Position numbers and translations under genes: made by a program. Below are positions 25,901 through 33,637 of a DNA stretch of 64,000 nt, in pieces. The notes beneath the pieces are model-generated. The model was not told where the DNA came from. It worked only from the letters and a program-made list of their open reading frames with translations, and searched no databases. Every line of letters begins with the position of its first letter. Position 1 is the first letter of the stretch. This DNA comes from Chitinophagales bacterium. Lineage in GTDB: Bacteria; Bacteroidota; Bacteroidia; Chitinophagales; Chitinophagaceae. The stretch is from assembly GCA_013298665.1 (NCBI GenBank), contig JAAFIK010000014.1, forward strand, positions 1 to 64,000, in the 5' to 3' direction.

Positions 25901-28081
25901 ATGCAAAAATTTGCACAAATCATTATGGGTAAAAAATTCTTACTGGGTCTGGCCGTGCTGACCGCTGCCAGTTTATTTGTTGCTTTCCGTTCATCCGGCA
26001 AGTCGGCCATGGCGGACGATAACCCCAAGTCAAGGTATGTACGCGTATTGCGCAACCTCGGGATATTGCTTGAAGAGGCACATTATAATCCTAAAAAAGT
26101 GAATGACGATTTCTCCCGTCAGGTGTTGAAGAAGTTTGAAGATGACCTGGATGGGGATAAAAATATTCTTCTCCAGGAAGATATTGATGCGTTTAAAAAA
26201 TTCGAGAACAGGATTGACGATGAAATACACGGAAAAGAGATCGAGTCTTTTTTTGTGGTGAATGATGTGTACCAGAAACGCCTGCAGGAAGTAGCAGGGT
26301 TGTACACCGAGTTGCTGCAGAAACCTTTTGATTTTTTGGTAAATGAGTCGGTAATCCTGGATCCGGAAAAGCGAAACTTCGCCAAAACCGCGGCAGAACG
26401 GAAAGAAAACTGGCGCAAGCGGCTGAAGTATATGGCACTTGACCGTATGGTTACCATGCAGGAAGACCGCGAAAAGAATAAGGATAAAAAGGATTATGTG
26501 GCCAAGGCCGACTCCACGCTGGAAAGGGAAGCACGCGACCAGGTACGCAAGCAGATGGATCGTTATTTTTCAACCAAAAAGAACCGTGAAACCAAGGATG
26601 AGATATTCAGCACATTTGTAAATGCCATTACGTCAACCATGGATCCGCATACGGACTACTTCCCGCCGATCGACCTGCGTTCGTTTAATGAAACCATGAG
26701 TGGCCGTTTTTTTGGGATAGGGGCGCAATTGAAAGAGGAAGACGGTAAGATCAAGATCGCCAATCTCGTAAGTGGCGGACCTGCATGGAAAAGTGGTGAA
26801 CTGAAGGAGAATGACGAAATCATCAAGATTGGCCAGGCAAAAGAAGAGCCGGTTGATGTGACGGGTTATGCAGTTACTGATGCCGTAAAACTGATACGTG
26901 GTGCCGATAAAGGCTCTGAGGTACGGTTGACGGTACGTAAAGTGGATGGCATGATCAAAGTGGTTGCCTTGCAGCGTGATGAAATCAAACTGGACGAAAC
27001 CTTTGCGAAAAGTGCCATCATTACGGGCGAACATAAGGTGGGTTATATCTATCTGCCCGAGTTTTATGCCGATTTTGAACGCCCCAATGGTGCCCGCTGT
27101 GCAGTGGATGTAGCCAAAGAGGTAGAGAAGCTCAAGGCTGAAAACGTGGAGGGTATTGTACTTGACCTGCGTGGTAATGGCGGTGGTTCCCTGTATGATG
27201 CGGTGCAGATGGCGGGACTCTTTATTGAGGATGGGCCGATTTGCCAGGTACGCAGCAGGGGTGATAAACCCAACGTACTCCGTGATAAAGACAAGACTAT
27301 CTTATACAGCGGCCCACTGGCTGTAATGGTTGACGGCACGAGCGCTTCTGCGTCTGAAATTTTTGCTGCCGCCATACAGGACTATAAGCGTGGTGTTGTG
27401 ATCGGCAGCACCTCCACTTATGGAAAGGGTACGGTACAGCGCAATATTCCGCTTAATCCGGAAGACGAAAACAGTCTTTTCGCGCAGCGCAAGCCTGAAG
27501 ACCTGGGTACCGTAAAGTTGACGCTCCAGAAGTTTTACCGTATCAATGGTGGTGCTACACAGCTTAATGGGGTAACGCCTGATCTGGTGATTCCTGACCG
27601 GTTGGATTTCCTGAAATTCAGGGAGAAAGATAACCCCAGCAGCCTGGTATGGGACGAGATCAGTAAGGCAGATTACCAGACCTGGAATCCGGCATATGAC
27701 TTTAACAGTATTGTAAAGACTTCAGGTGAAGAAGTAAAGAACAGCAAAGTATTTACACAAATCCGGGAAAAGGCAAAATGGTTATTTGAGCAAAACGACA
27801 AAGCCGTGTCTTTAAGTCTGGTTACTTTTAAAGAAGAGCAAAAAAAGGTAAAGGCAACTTATAAAGAACTGGAAGAACTGTATAAACTCAGTAAAGCAAT
27901 GGATATCAGAGTAAGTCAGGCAGATGAGCAGCGGCTTGCGGCAGATAAGGATAAGCTGGAGAAGAACAAGCGCTGGCTCAAACAGTTGAGCACCGATATT
28001 TATGTAGATGAAACTATGAAAGTGATGAGCCGGATGATTGGTCAGGCAGCGGTAGCATCGGTTAAGCCCGCTAAAGGATAA
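25901..28081 (+). CDS. prc: S41 tail-specific carboxy-terminal processing protease
   Basis: Periplasmic serine protease of the Prc/Tsp type that degrades proteins from their C-termini. The product is 726 residues, with a second ATG at 25925 (MGKKFLLGLAVL) that gives a cleaner signal peptide. An N-terminal helical domain (about 45-230) is followed by a PDZ domain (about 265-355, FFGIGAQLKEEDGKI, GGPAWKSGELKEND). The S41 core has GIVLDLRGNGGGSLYDAV, the nucleophile Ser in DGTSASASEIFAAAI and the general-base Lys in TYGKGTVQ. The C-terminal extension is charged and helical. Length and order match the Bacteroidota Prc group. Confidence 0.93.
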   Translation: MQKFAQIIMGKKFLLGLAVLTAASLFVAFRSSGKSAMADDNPKSRYVRVLRNLGILLEEAHYNPKKVNDDFSRQVLKKFEDDLDGDKNILLQEDIDAFKKFENRIDDEIHGKEIESFFVVNDVYQKRLQEVAGLYTELLQKPFDFLVNESVILDPEKRNFAKTAAERKENWRKRLKYMALDRMVTMQEDREKNKDKKDYVAKADSTLEREARDQVRKQMDRYFSTKKNRETKDEIFSTFVNAITSTMDPHTDYFPPIDLRSFNETMSGRFFGIGAQLKEEDGKIKIANLVSGGPAWKSGELKENDEIIKIGQAKEEPVDVTGYAVTDAVKLIRGADKGSEVRLTVRKVDGMIKVVALQRDEIKLDETFAKSAIITGEHKVGYIYLPEFYADFERPNGARCAVDVAKEVEKLKAENVEGIVLDLRGNGGGSLYDAVQMAGLFIEDGPICQVRSRGDKPNVLRDKDKTILYSGPLAVMVDGTSASASEIFAAAIQDYKRGVVIGSTSTYGKGTVQRNIPLNPEDENSLFAQRKPEDLGTVKLTLQKFYRINGGATQLNGVTPDLVIPDRLDFLKFREKDNPSSLVWDEISKADYQTWNPAYDFNSIVKTSGEEVKNSKVFTQIREKAKWLFEQNDKAVSLSLVTFKEEQKKVKATYKELEELYKLSKAMDIRVSQADEQRLAADKDKLEKNKRWLKQLSTDIYVDETMKVMSRMIGQAAVASVKPAKG

Positions 28082-28139
28082 GCAAATACATAATTGGGAT
28101 AAATTGGCCATCGGGGGATTCCCGGTGGCTTTTTTGTGG

Positions 28140-29087
28140 CTATGATCCGGTAAAACTTGCTTTCATTTTACCAATAAGGTCAGTTTCGAGCATCCTCACT
28201 GCTGTACGGATCATATTACTGAAAGCCATGCGTTGTGAAATGCCATGCCCGATGATGACGGGTTTGGAGACCCCGAGTACAGGTACACCGCCATAGGTCT
28301 CAAAATTGAAACGGTTGAAGTGTTCGTCGCTGATGCGGCGGCGCTGTACAATATCATAAATACTCTCAGCGAGCTTGAGTACCACGTTTCCGGTAAAACC
28401 ATCGCAAATCATTACATCCGCTTTGTCGAGCAGGATATCCCGTCCTTCAATATTACCAATAAAATTGAGCAGGGGGTTGGCTTTGAGGAGTGGAAATGCG
28501 GCCTGTGCCAGCAGATTGCCTTTCCCTTCTTCTTCGCCGAGGTTAACGAGGCCGGTACGTGGCTGGTCAATATTGAGTACGTGTTTGGCAAAAAGGGTGG
28601 CTAAAATGGCGAATTGGTTCAGGTTTTCCGGTTTACAGTCTGCATTGAGGCCAACATCGGCCAGTAAGCCCAGCGTACCCTTTTCCCTGGGCATATAGGC
28701 ACCGATGGTAGGCCTGAGTACGCCTTCTATGGCTTTGATACTGAAAAGGGCTCCAACCATCATGGCACCGGTATTACCGGCACTGATAAAGGCGTCGGTC
28801 TTGCCCGTGGCCAGTAAGTGAAACCCAACTGCTATTGAAGATTGTTGTTTTTCTTTGAGGGCTTTTGTAGGGTGTTCGTGCATCCCTATTACTTCAGGTG
28901 CATGTATGATGGTATAACTGGCTTCAGGCAAAGGATTAGCCTTGAGCAAGGGAGCCATTTCGGCTTCGTTGCCAATCAACACTAACCGGACATCCTCCCT
29001 GGCAGCCGATAAGTAAGTGTCTACACCCTTAATAGCTTCCAGCGGAGCAAAGTCACCCCCCATCATATCAAGGCCAATTGTCATCAT
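28140..29087 (-). CDS. plsX: Phosphate acyltransferase
   Basis: Converts acyl-ACP to acyl-phosphate, the first step of phosphatidic-acid synthesis through PlsX-PlsY. The 315-residue product begins TIGLDMMGGDFAP (start chosen at 29087, with a second ATG at 29084). It contains SSIAVGFHLLATGKTDAFISAGNTGAMMVGALF near 85-120 and MICDGFTGNVVLK near 230. It closes the conserved yceD-rpmF-plsX operon. Confidence 0.96.
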   Translation of the reverse strand: MMTIGLDMMGGDFAPLEAIKGVDTYLSAAREDVRLVLIGNEAEMAPLLKANPLPEASYTIIHAPEVIGMHEHPTKALKEKQQSSIAVGFHLLATGKTDAFISAGNTGAMMVGALFSIKAIEGVLRPTIGAYMPREKGTLGLLADVGLNADCKPENLNQFAILATLFAKHVLNIDQPRTGLVNLGEEEGKGNLLAQAAFPLLKANPLLNFIGNIEGRDILLDKADVMICDGFTGNVVLKLAESIYDIVQRRRISDEHFNRFNFETYGGVPVLGVSKPVIIGHGISQRMAFSNMIRTAVRMLETDLIGKMKASFTGS

Positions 29088-29173
29088 ACTGGCAAAATAA
29101 AAAATTCCAAATCCGGCAATCAAAATTACATTTGAATACCTGATTCAGAATCCTGAAGGTAGGAAATAAATGA

Positions 29174-29368
29174 TTATGCTTTTAACGGCGCTTTTTCAGC
29201 CACTAATTTTCCTTTGTAGAACAGTTTGCCCTCGCTTACATGCGCACGGTGGCGTACGTGGGTTTCACCGGTAGTCTTGTCTACGCTGAGCGTTGTTTCT
29301 ACTGCCTTATAATGCGTCCTTCTTTTTGCGCTTCGCTGTTGCGAGTGGCGTCGTTTCGGATTTGGCAT
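29174..29368 (-). CDS. rpmF: 50S ribosomal protein L32
   Basis: A 64-residue basic protein with the L32 start MPNPKRRHSQQRSAKRRTHY followed by a strand containing HVRHRAHV. It is of the Cys-less type: the zinc ribbon cysteines found in some L32 proteins are absent. It lies between the DUF177 gene and plsX, the classical arrangement. Confidence 0.97.
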   Translation of the reverse strand: MPNPKRRHSQQRSAKRRTHYKAVETTLSVDKTTGETHVRHRAHVSEGKLFYKGKLVAEKAPLKA

Positions 29369-29402
29369 ATCTTATGCGTTTTATTTGATATAATTATTGT
29401 GT

Positions 29403-29945
29403 TCAGTTCTTTTTAAATTGATCCAGTCCTTTCCATAACTGGTCTGCGTTGTTGGCCCTAACCTCGTCTTCCATCTCCTTCAGCTTTTGCAGTACACTGG
29501 TATTACAACGCGGCCCACCCATTTCCTCATCCGGGCAACGTTTTTGATGGGGGATGCTTAGTACCACAAATTCGTAAATCCAGTCATTCAGGGAGAGATG
29601 GCTTTCCGTCCGGCTGATGTAAAAAACATCGGGATCTTCCTCCTGTTCATTCATCTCATCCGGGTTCTCCACGAGTTTAACTAACATATTGAATTCATCC
29701 CAGAGATCCATACTCAGCGTATTTCCGCAGCGGTCACAGGCAACATCAGCCCGTCCACCGATTTCAAATTTCAGCAGCATAAAGCTGCTTTTTTTGTCTA
29801 AAAACAACTTTACCTTTGCCAGGCAATTGGTAAAGTCGCGATTTTCTGCTGCTGCAAAGAACTTATCCTCCACTTCATAATTAAACTCATGGATTCCAGG
29901 TTTTAACCCTACAAAAGCGATTTCGAATGCCCTTTTGTTAGCCAT
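29403..29945 (-). CDS. yceD: DUF177 (YceD) family protein
   Basis: A 180-residue protein of the DUF177/YceD family. In plants and bacteria the family is linked to 23S rRNA accumulation and is almost always encoded before rpmF, as here. Visible motifs are VACDRCGNTLSMDLWDEF near 90 and a second Cys pair in CPDEEMGGPRC near 140, giving four cysteines able to bind a metal. It heads the yceD-rpmF-plsX operon, with a -7 box 20 bp upstream. Confidence 0.92.
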   Translation of the reverse strand: MANKRAFEIAFVGLKPGIHEFNYEVEDKFFAAAENRDFTNCLAKVKLFLDKKSSFMLLKFEIGGRADVACDRCGNTLSMDLWDEFNMLVKLVENPDEMNEQEEDPDVFYISRTESHLSLNDWIYEFVVLSIPHQKRCPDEEMGGPRCNTSVLQKLKEMEDEVRANNADQLWKGLDQFKKN

Positions 29946-29965
29946 TAGTTAATTTTAAAGGACGG

Positions 29966-29973
29966 CAAAGGTA
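29966..29973 (-). promoter_or_regulatory. -7 promoter element TACCTTTG for yceD-rpmF-plsX
   Basis: Read on the minus strand, an exact TAnnTTTG match ends 20 bp before the yceD ATG. No matching TTTG -33 element was found at the usual distance. Confidence 0.6.
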
Positions 29974-30051
29974 AGCCAATAATTTTATTTTTACCGGAAA
30001 AACTCTGTTTTTTGACTTTTTACGCCAGTTTTGTCCTAATTTATACGCTGA

Positions 30052-31146
30052 ATGAGTACCCCACTAACAAGTTGGCTTCAAAAATACAGGAAATGGTGGA
30101 TACCTGTGTTGCTGGTAACCCTGATCAAGTTGTTCAGCATGTATCCCCTTTGGGTGGAACGGTATTACAGTACCGGTTTTTACCCGCTTATGGCCACCGT
30201 TTTACGATTTATGCTGGGCTGGTTGCCATTCAGCCTGGGTGATATCTTTTACGGGCTGGTTGTATGCTGGCTGATTAAGGTCTGTTACCGGTTTACAGCC
30301 GATCTTTTCCGCAAAAGAATCAATATGGACTATCTGCGGCGAAAAGCAAGCCGCGGCTTGCGGCTGGGGTTGTGGGTATACATCATTTTTAATATACTTT
30401 GGGGATTGAACTACAACCGGCCGGGTATTGCGCAGCAACTGAACCTGCAGATGGGGAAATACACCACCGAAGACCTGCAAAAGGTGAACGGGATACTGCT
30501 TGCCAAAACGAATGATTACCGGGCTGTGCTTACAGCAAAGCAGTTCTCCGATCTTGACCATACCGCTTTATTCAATGGGGTGGCAGGTGCTTATGCCGCG
30601 GCAGGGTTGCAATGGCCTTTTCTGCATTACCGGGCAGTATCGATAAAACCTTCTTTCTGGGGCTGGCTGGGCAATTACACGGGATTCCTGGGTTATTATA
30701 ATCCTTTCTCCGGCGAGGCCCAGGTGAATACCACTTTGCCAAAATTTCTGTTGCCTTTTACGGGTTGTCATGAAGTGGGGCATCAACTGGGTTATGCGCG
30801 GGAGAATGAAGCCAACTTTGCAGCTTATCTTACGGCTGCCCGTTCGCCGGATACCTTGTTCCGTTATTCTGCTTACCTCGATTTATTTTTATATGCCAAT
30901 CGTAATCTTTATGCCGCAGATTCGGCATCGGCCAACCAGTTCCGGAAAGCACTCTCCCCTCTGGTACGGCAGGATCTGGAAACATGGCGCAGGTTCAACC
31001 TCCGCCACCGCAATCCGTTTGAACCATTGGTTCGATGGGTATATGGGTTGTACCTGCGAAGTAACCAGCAACCTTCGGGTTTGCTCAGTTATGATGAAGT
31101 AACCGCATTTATTATTGCCTGGTACAGGAAGTATGGGTCGATATAG
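30052..31146 (+). CDS. DUF3810 membrane zinc-metallopeptidase-like protein
   Basis: A 364-residue membrane protein with three N-terminal helices (about 15-35, 45-75 and 105-125), then a soluble domain. That domain carries HEVGHQLGYARENEANF near residue 240: an HExxH motif with a downstream Glu, as in gluzincins. The combination matches DUF3810, a family largely restricted to Bacteroidota and of unknown function. Proteolytic activity is inferred from the zinc motif. It is divergent from the yceD operon. Confidence 0.88.
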   Translation: MSTPLTSWLQKYRKWWIPVLLVTLIKLFSMYPLWVERYYSTGFYPLMATVLRFMLGWLPFSLGDIFYGLVVCWLIKVCYRFTADLFRKRINMDYLRRKASRGLRLGLWVYIIFNILWGLNYNRPGIAQQLNLQMGKYTTEDLQKVNGILLAKTNDYRAVLTAKQFSDLDHTALFNGVAGAYAAAGLQWPFLHYRAVSIKPSFWGWLGNYTGFLGYYNPFSGEAQVNTTLPKFLLPFTGCHEVGHQLGYARENEANFAAYLTAARSPDTLFRYSAYLDLFLYANRNLYAADSASANQFRKALSPLVRQDLETWRRFNLRHRNPFEPLVRWVYGLYLRSNQQPSGLLSYDEVTAFIIAWYRKYGSI

Positions 31147-31318
31147 GGCGAATCAATATCTGTATGATTTATTATTTTTCCCGGTTAAGCAAGGTTGTAC
31201 AGTGAATTTTTTCAACACTTTTCCTTAGTTGTTTGAAAAATGACAATAAACAGCAGGTGTGTTTTGAAATTTTATATATGATTATCTTTTCGTGCGGGTA
31301 TTGCTGCGGGAACAAGCC

Positions 31319-31344
31319 GGAATGCTTTGCCGGCAAAGCATTCC
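31319..31344. repeat. 26-bp perfect palindrome
   Basis: The half-site GGAATGCTTTGCC is followed directly by its reverse complement GGCAAAGCATTCC. No T-run follows, so it is not a standard terminator for the DUF3810 gene. It could be an operator or a bidirectional hairpin. Confidence 0.8.
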
Positions 31345-31400
31345 GGCAAATGCTGTTTAAACCGCTGAACCTTGTTTTTCTCCTTTTAACAAGCTTTTTA

Positions 31401-31432
31401 TTTGTTTTTTAAGCTGTGCGTTCGTATCTTTG
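31401..31432 (+). promoter_or_regulatory. Promoter: -33 TTTG and -7 TATCTTTG, 20-nt spacing
   Basis: TTTG at 31401-31404 and TATCTTTG at 31425-31432 fit the Bacteroidota primary sigma consensus exactly. Transcription would begin near 31438, giving a leader of about 125 nt before the next ATG. Confidence 0.8.
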
Positions 31433-31565
31433 CGCCATCAAAACAGGGCATAGTCAATACTTCGAGGAATTTTACCTGGAGCACACATCTTGCGAAATTG
31501 GTTTTATATAACTTCATTTTCTGCCCTGCTCAACAACGAATTGTAACAATTAAAATAGAAGAATC

Positions 31566-31763
31566 ATGAAAAGTGATGTAATGCCATCTTATGTACAGAT
31601 GGGAACAGAAGAACTGAAAGCGTTAGTAACTGAGGTAAAAGAAACCGTAGCTCCGGCAAAGGAGAACGAAACAAAAAAAACATTCGGTGCCGTAGATATG
31701 TGGAACAGCCAGCGCCGTTTGCGTTTGGCAGCAGGGTTTCGTAACAAATGGCAAATGTCATAA
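31566..31763 (+). CDS. Small hypothetical protein, 65 residues
   Basis: A small basic protein with no signal peptide. The C-terminal half has the pattern FGAVDMWNSQRRLRLAAGFR; similar F..DLWN.QRR endings occur in short Bacteroidota proteins of unknown function. It has its own consensus promoter, a long potentially structured leader and a strong terminator, so it is an independently expressed single-gene unit. Whether the peptide or the RNA is the functional product cannot be told from sequence. Confidence 0.7.
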   Translation: MKSDVMPSYVQMGTEELKALVTEVKETVAPAKENETKKTFGAVDMWNSQRRLRLAAGFRNKWQMS

Positions 31764-31787
31764 CCGACTATAACTAACGGATTTATC

Positions 31788-31832
31788 AACGCCCGGTCTT
31801 ACTTTATTATCAGTAGACACGGGCGTTTTTTT
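31788..31832 (+). terminator. Rho-independent terminator
   Basis: An 8-bp stem of AACGCCCG and CGGGCGTT closes a loop of about 24 nt and runs into seven Ts, ending the 65-residue gene unit. Confidence 0.8.
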
Positions 31833-31906
31833 ATTGGTGTCTTTGCTTCAGGACTGCTTGCAGGCGCGGGTTTTTGTGATTATTGGTATAAAAAAAATGA
31901 TTGGCT

Positions 31907-31939
31907 TTTGTGATTTTGTAAAATAAACCTATACCTTTG
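31907..31939 (+). promoter_or_regulatory. Promoter: -33 TTTG and -7 TACCTTTG, 21-nt spacing
   Basis: TTTG at 31907-31910 and TACCTTTG at 31932-31939, 41 bp before the outer-membrane-protein start. It is an exact match to the Bacteroidota consensus. Confidence 0.8.
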
Positions 31940-31979
31940 CCGGAATTTAAAAATCAAACCCTTTTTAAAAAATTACAAA

Positions 31980-32531
31980 ATGAAAAAATTAATTCTCTCT
32001 GTTGCAACTGTTGCCATTTGCTCCTTTGCATTTGCCCAAAAAGATGGTGATGGTGGCGGACGCCAGAACGTGGTTAAAATTAACCCTATCGGATTTCTCT
32101 TTGGTGCAGGTAGTATTTCCTACGAGCGCGCACTTACACCAAAAAGCTCTATCCTGATTGCGCCTACTTTTGGTTCTTACAAAATCGGAAGTTTCAAGTA
32201 TAGTTCATTTGGACTTGGTGCTGAGTACCGCTTCTACCTGAGCAATACCAAGACTGCACCCGAAGGATTTTATGCTGCACCCGGCATTGGTTTTACTACC
32301 GGTAAAACAAGTGTAACTGGTGCTGCTACGGATGCAAAATTTACATCTTTCGGTGGTAAAGCCATTATTGGTAACCAATGGATTTTCGGAAGCGGTTTCA
32401 CACTTGACCTGAATGGTGGTATTTCTTATCAGTCTTATTCTTACAAAGATAATAGCGGTTCACTTTACAGTGGTTTGAAAGCCAGCGGTATCCTGCCCAG
32501 CATTGGTATTGCTATCGGCTACGCTTTTTAA
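31980..32531 (+). CDS. Outer-membrane beta-barrel-like protein
   Basis: A 183-residue exported protein. The signal peptide is KKLILSVATVAICSFAFAQ. The rest alternates hydrophobic and polar residues with Gly/Tyr/Ser-rich strands (GSISYERALT, FGLGAEYRFYL, GGISYQSYSY) and ends with an aromatic (IGIAIGYAF), the typical signal for barrel insertion. It resembles small eight-stranded barrels of the OmpW/DUF3575 kind. It stands alone with its own promoter and terminator. Function unknown. Confidence 0.82.
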   Translation: MKKLILSVATVAICSFAFAQKDGDGGGRQNVVKINPIGFLFGAGSISYERALTPKSSILIAPTFGSYKIGSFKYSSFGLGAEYRFYLSNTKTAPEGFYAAPGIGFTTGKTSVTGAATDAKFTSFGGKAIIGNQWIFGSGFTLDLNGGISYQSYSYKDNSGSLYSGLKASGILPSIGIAIGYAF

Positions 32532-32553
32532 TACAACTATTTAATGATATCGG

Positions 32554-32583
32554 AGCTGCACCCGGGTGGTGCAGCTTTTTTAT
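32554..32583 (+). terminator. Rho-independent terminator
   Basis: AGCTGCACC and GGTGCAGCT form a 9-bp stem around CGGGT, followed by a T-rich run, 23 bp after the barrel gene's stop. Confidence 0.88.
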
Positions 32584-32667
32584 TTTCGGACTTCTTGTCT
32601 ATACTGTAATATTTCGTTACCTTAACGGTACCGGGTATTCCGGTAATGAACCTGAAAATATACAAAC

Positions 32668-32874
32668 ATGGCTATTGTAAAAGTAATTGAAGTGATTGCT
32701 ACTTCAGAAATCAGCATTGATGATGCGATCCGCAGTGCAGTGAAAGAGGTATCCAAAACTGTGCGGAATATTGATTCTGTATATGTGAAGGATATTAAGG
32801 CGCATGTTAAGGATGGTGAGGTAAGCACTTTTGGTTGTATCTGCCAGTTGTCTTTCCGGGTAGATACGGTGTAA
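32668..32874 (+). CDS. Dodecin family protein
   Basis: A 68-residue dodecin: twelve copies form a hollow sphere that stores flavin or CoA. The N-terminal IVKVIEVIATSEISIDDAI, the central helix AVKEVSKTVRN and the final strand FGCICQLSFRVD follow the family order. The flavin-stacking Trp of archaeal dodecins is replaced by Tyr (SVYVKDIKAHV), so ligand choice is uncertain. It is followed 72 bp later by trmH on the same strand. Confidence 0.9.
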   Translation: MAIVKVIEVIATSEISIDDAIRSAVKEVSKTVRNIDSVYVKDIKAHVKDGEVSTFGCICQLSFRVDTV

Positions 32875-32946
32875 ACAATGGTGATTTTTCAGTGTCCCAC
32901 TGTAAATGCTGGCGGATGCTGCCGGCAAAAATCTGTAATTTGCGTT

Positions 32947-33540
32947 ATGACTCCCGAACGACTTGACCGACTGGGTTCCGTACTCAGCAAGCGGCAACCG
33001 GATATTACCGTGGTGCTTGAGAATGTATTTGATCCGCATAATATCTCTGCGGTGATGCGTACCTGCGATGCTGTTGGTATTCAGGATATCTTCATACTCA
33101 ATACCCGGATACCCCGGCATAAAAAATGGGGTGCCAAAAGCAGCAGCAGTGCAGCCAAATGGCTAACGATACACCAATACACCGAGGCTGAGGCCTGCTT
33201 TGCCGAGCTGCGCAACCGGTACCAGAAAATCTATACCACCCATCTCAGCAGCGATGCGGTACAACTGCATGACCTTAACCTGGCAGAACCTGTGGCACTT
33301 GTATTCGGCAATGAGCACAGTGGGGTAAGCGATGAAATTATTGCCCTGGCAGACGGTAATTTTATCATACCACAGGTAGGTATCATCAAATCACTCAACA
33401 TCTCAGTTGCCTGTGCCGTAACCGTTTATGAGGCCAGCCGGCAGAAAAGTATTGCGGGTCATTACGCTACCTGCCGTTTGTCGGGGACAGAACTTGCCCG
33501 GATAAAAGCAGTATGGGGTATGCCACCGGACGAAGGCTGA
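32947..33540 (+). CDS. trmH: tRNA (guanosine-18-2'-O)-methyltransferase
   Basis: SPOUT-class methyltransferase that modifies G18 in the tRNA D-loop. The ATG at 32947 (MTPERLDRLGSVLSKRQPD) matches the known TrmH N-terminus and gives 197 residues. Motif 1 is VFDPHNISAVMRTCDAVG (catalytic Arg), motif 2 is LVFGNEHSGVSDE and motif 3 is IPQVGIIKSLNISVACAV, which form the AdoMet-binding knot. A TrmH-type C-terminal helix follows. Confidence 0.92.
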   Translation: MTPERLDRLGSVLSKRQPDITVVLENVFDPHNISAVMRTCDAVGIQDIFILNTRIPRHKKWGAKSSSSAAKWLTIHQYTEAEACFAELRNRYQKIYTTHLSSDAVQLHDLNLAEPVALVFGNEHSGVSDEIIALADGNFIIPQVGIIKSLNISVACAVTVYEASRQKSIAGHYATCRLSGTELARIKAVWGMPPDEG

Positions 33541-33637
33541 GCCGGTATGTTTTACAAAGGGCCGTAAAAATGTTTAAGCGGCTGCCTGATTATCCCGAAC
33601 TTACTGTAATTTGAGCCTTCATCAAAACCCTGCTTGT

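Larger units (their letters stand above)
31147..31565. other. 419-bp intergenic region: palindrome, promoter and leader
   Basis: It holds a 26-bp perfect palindrome (31319-31344), a consensus promoter (31401-31432) and a leader of about 125 nt before the 65-residue gene. No coding region or tRNA was seen. Confidence 0.6.
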
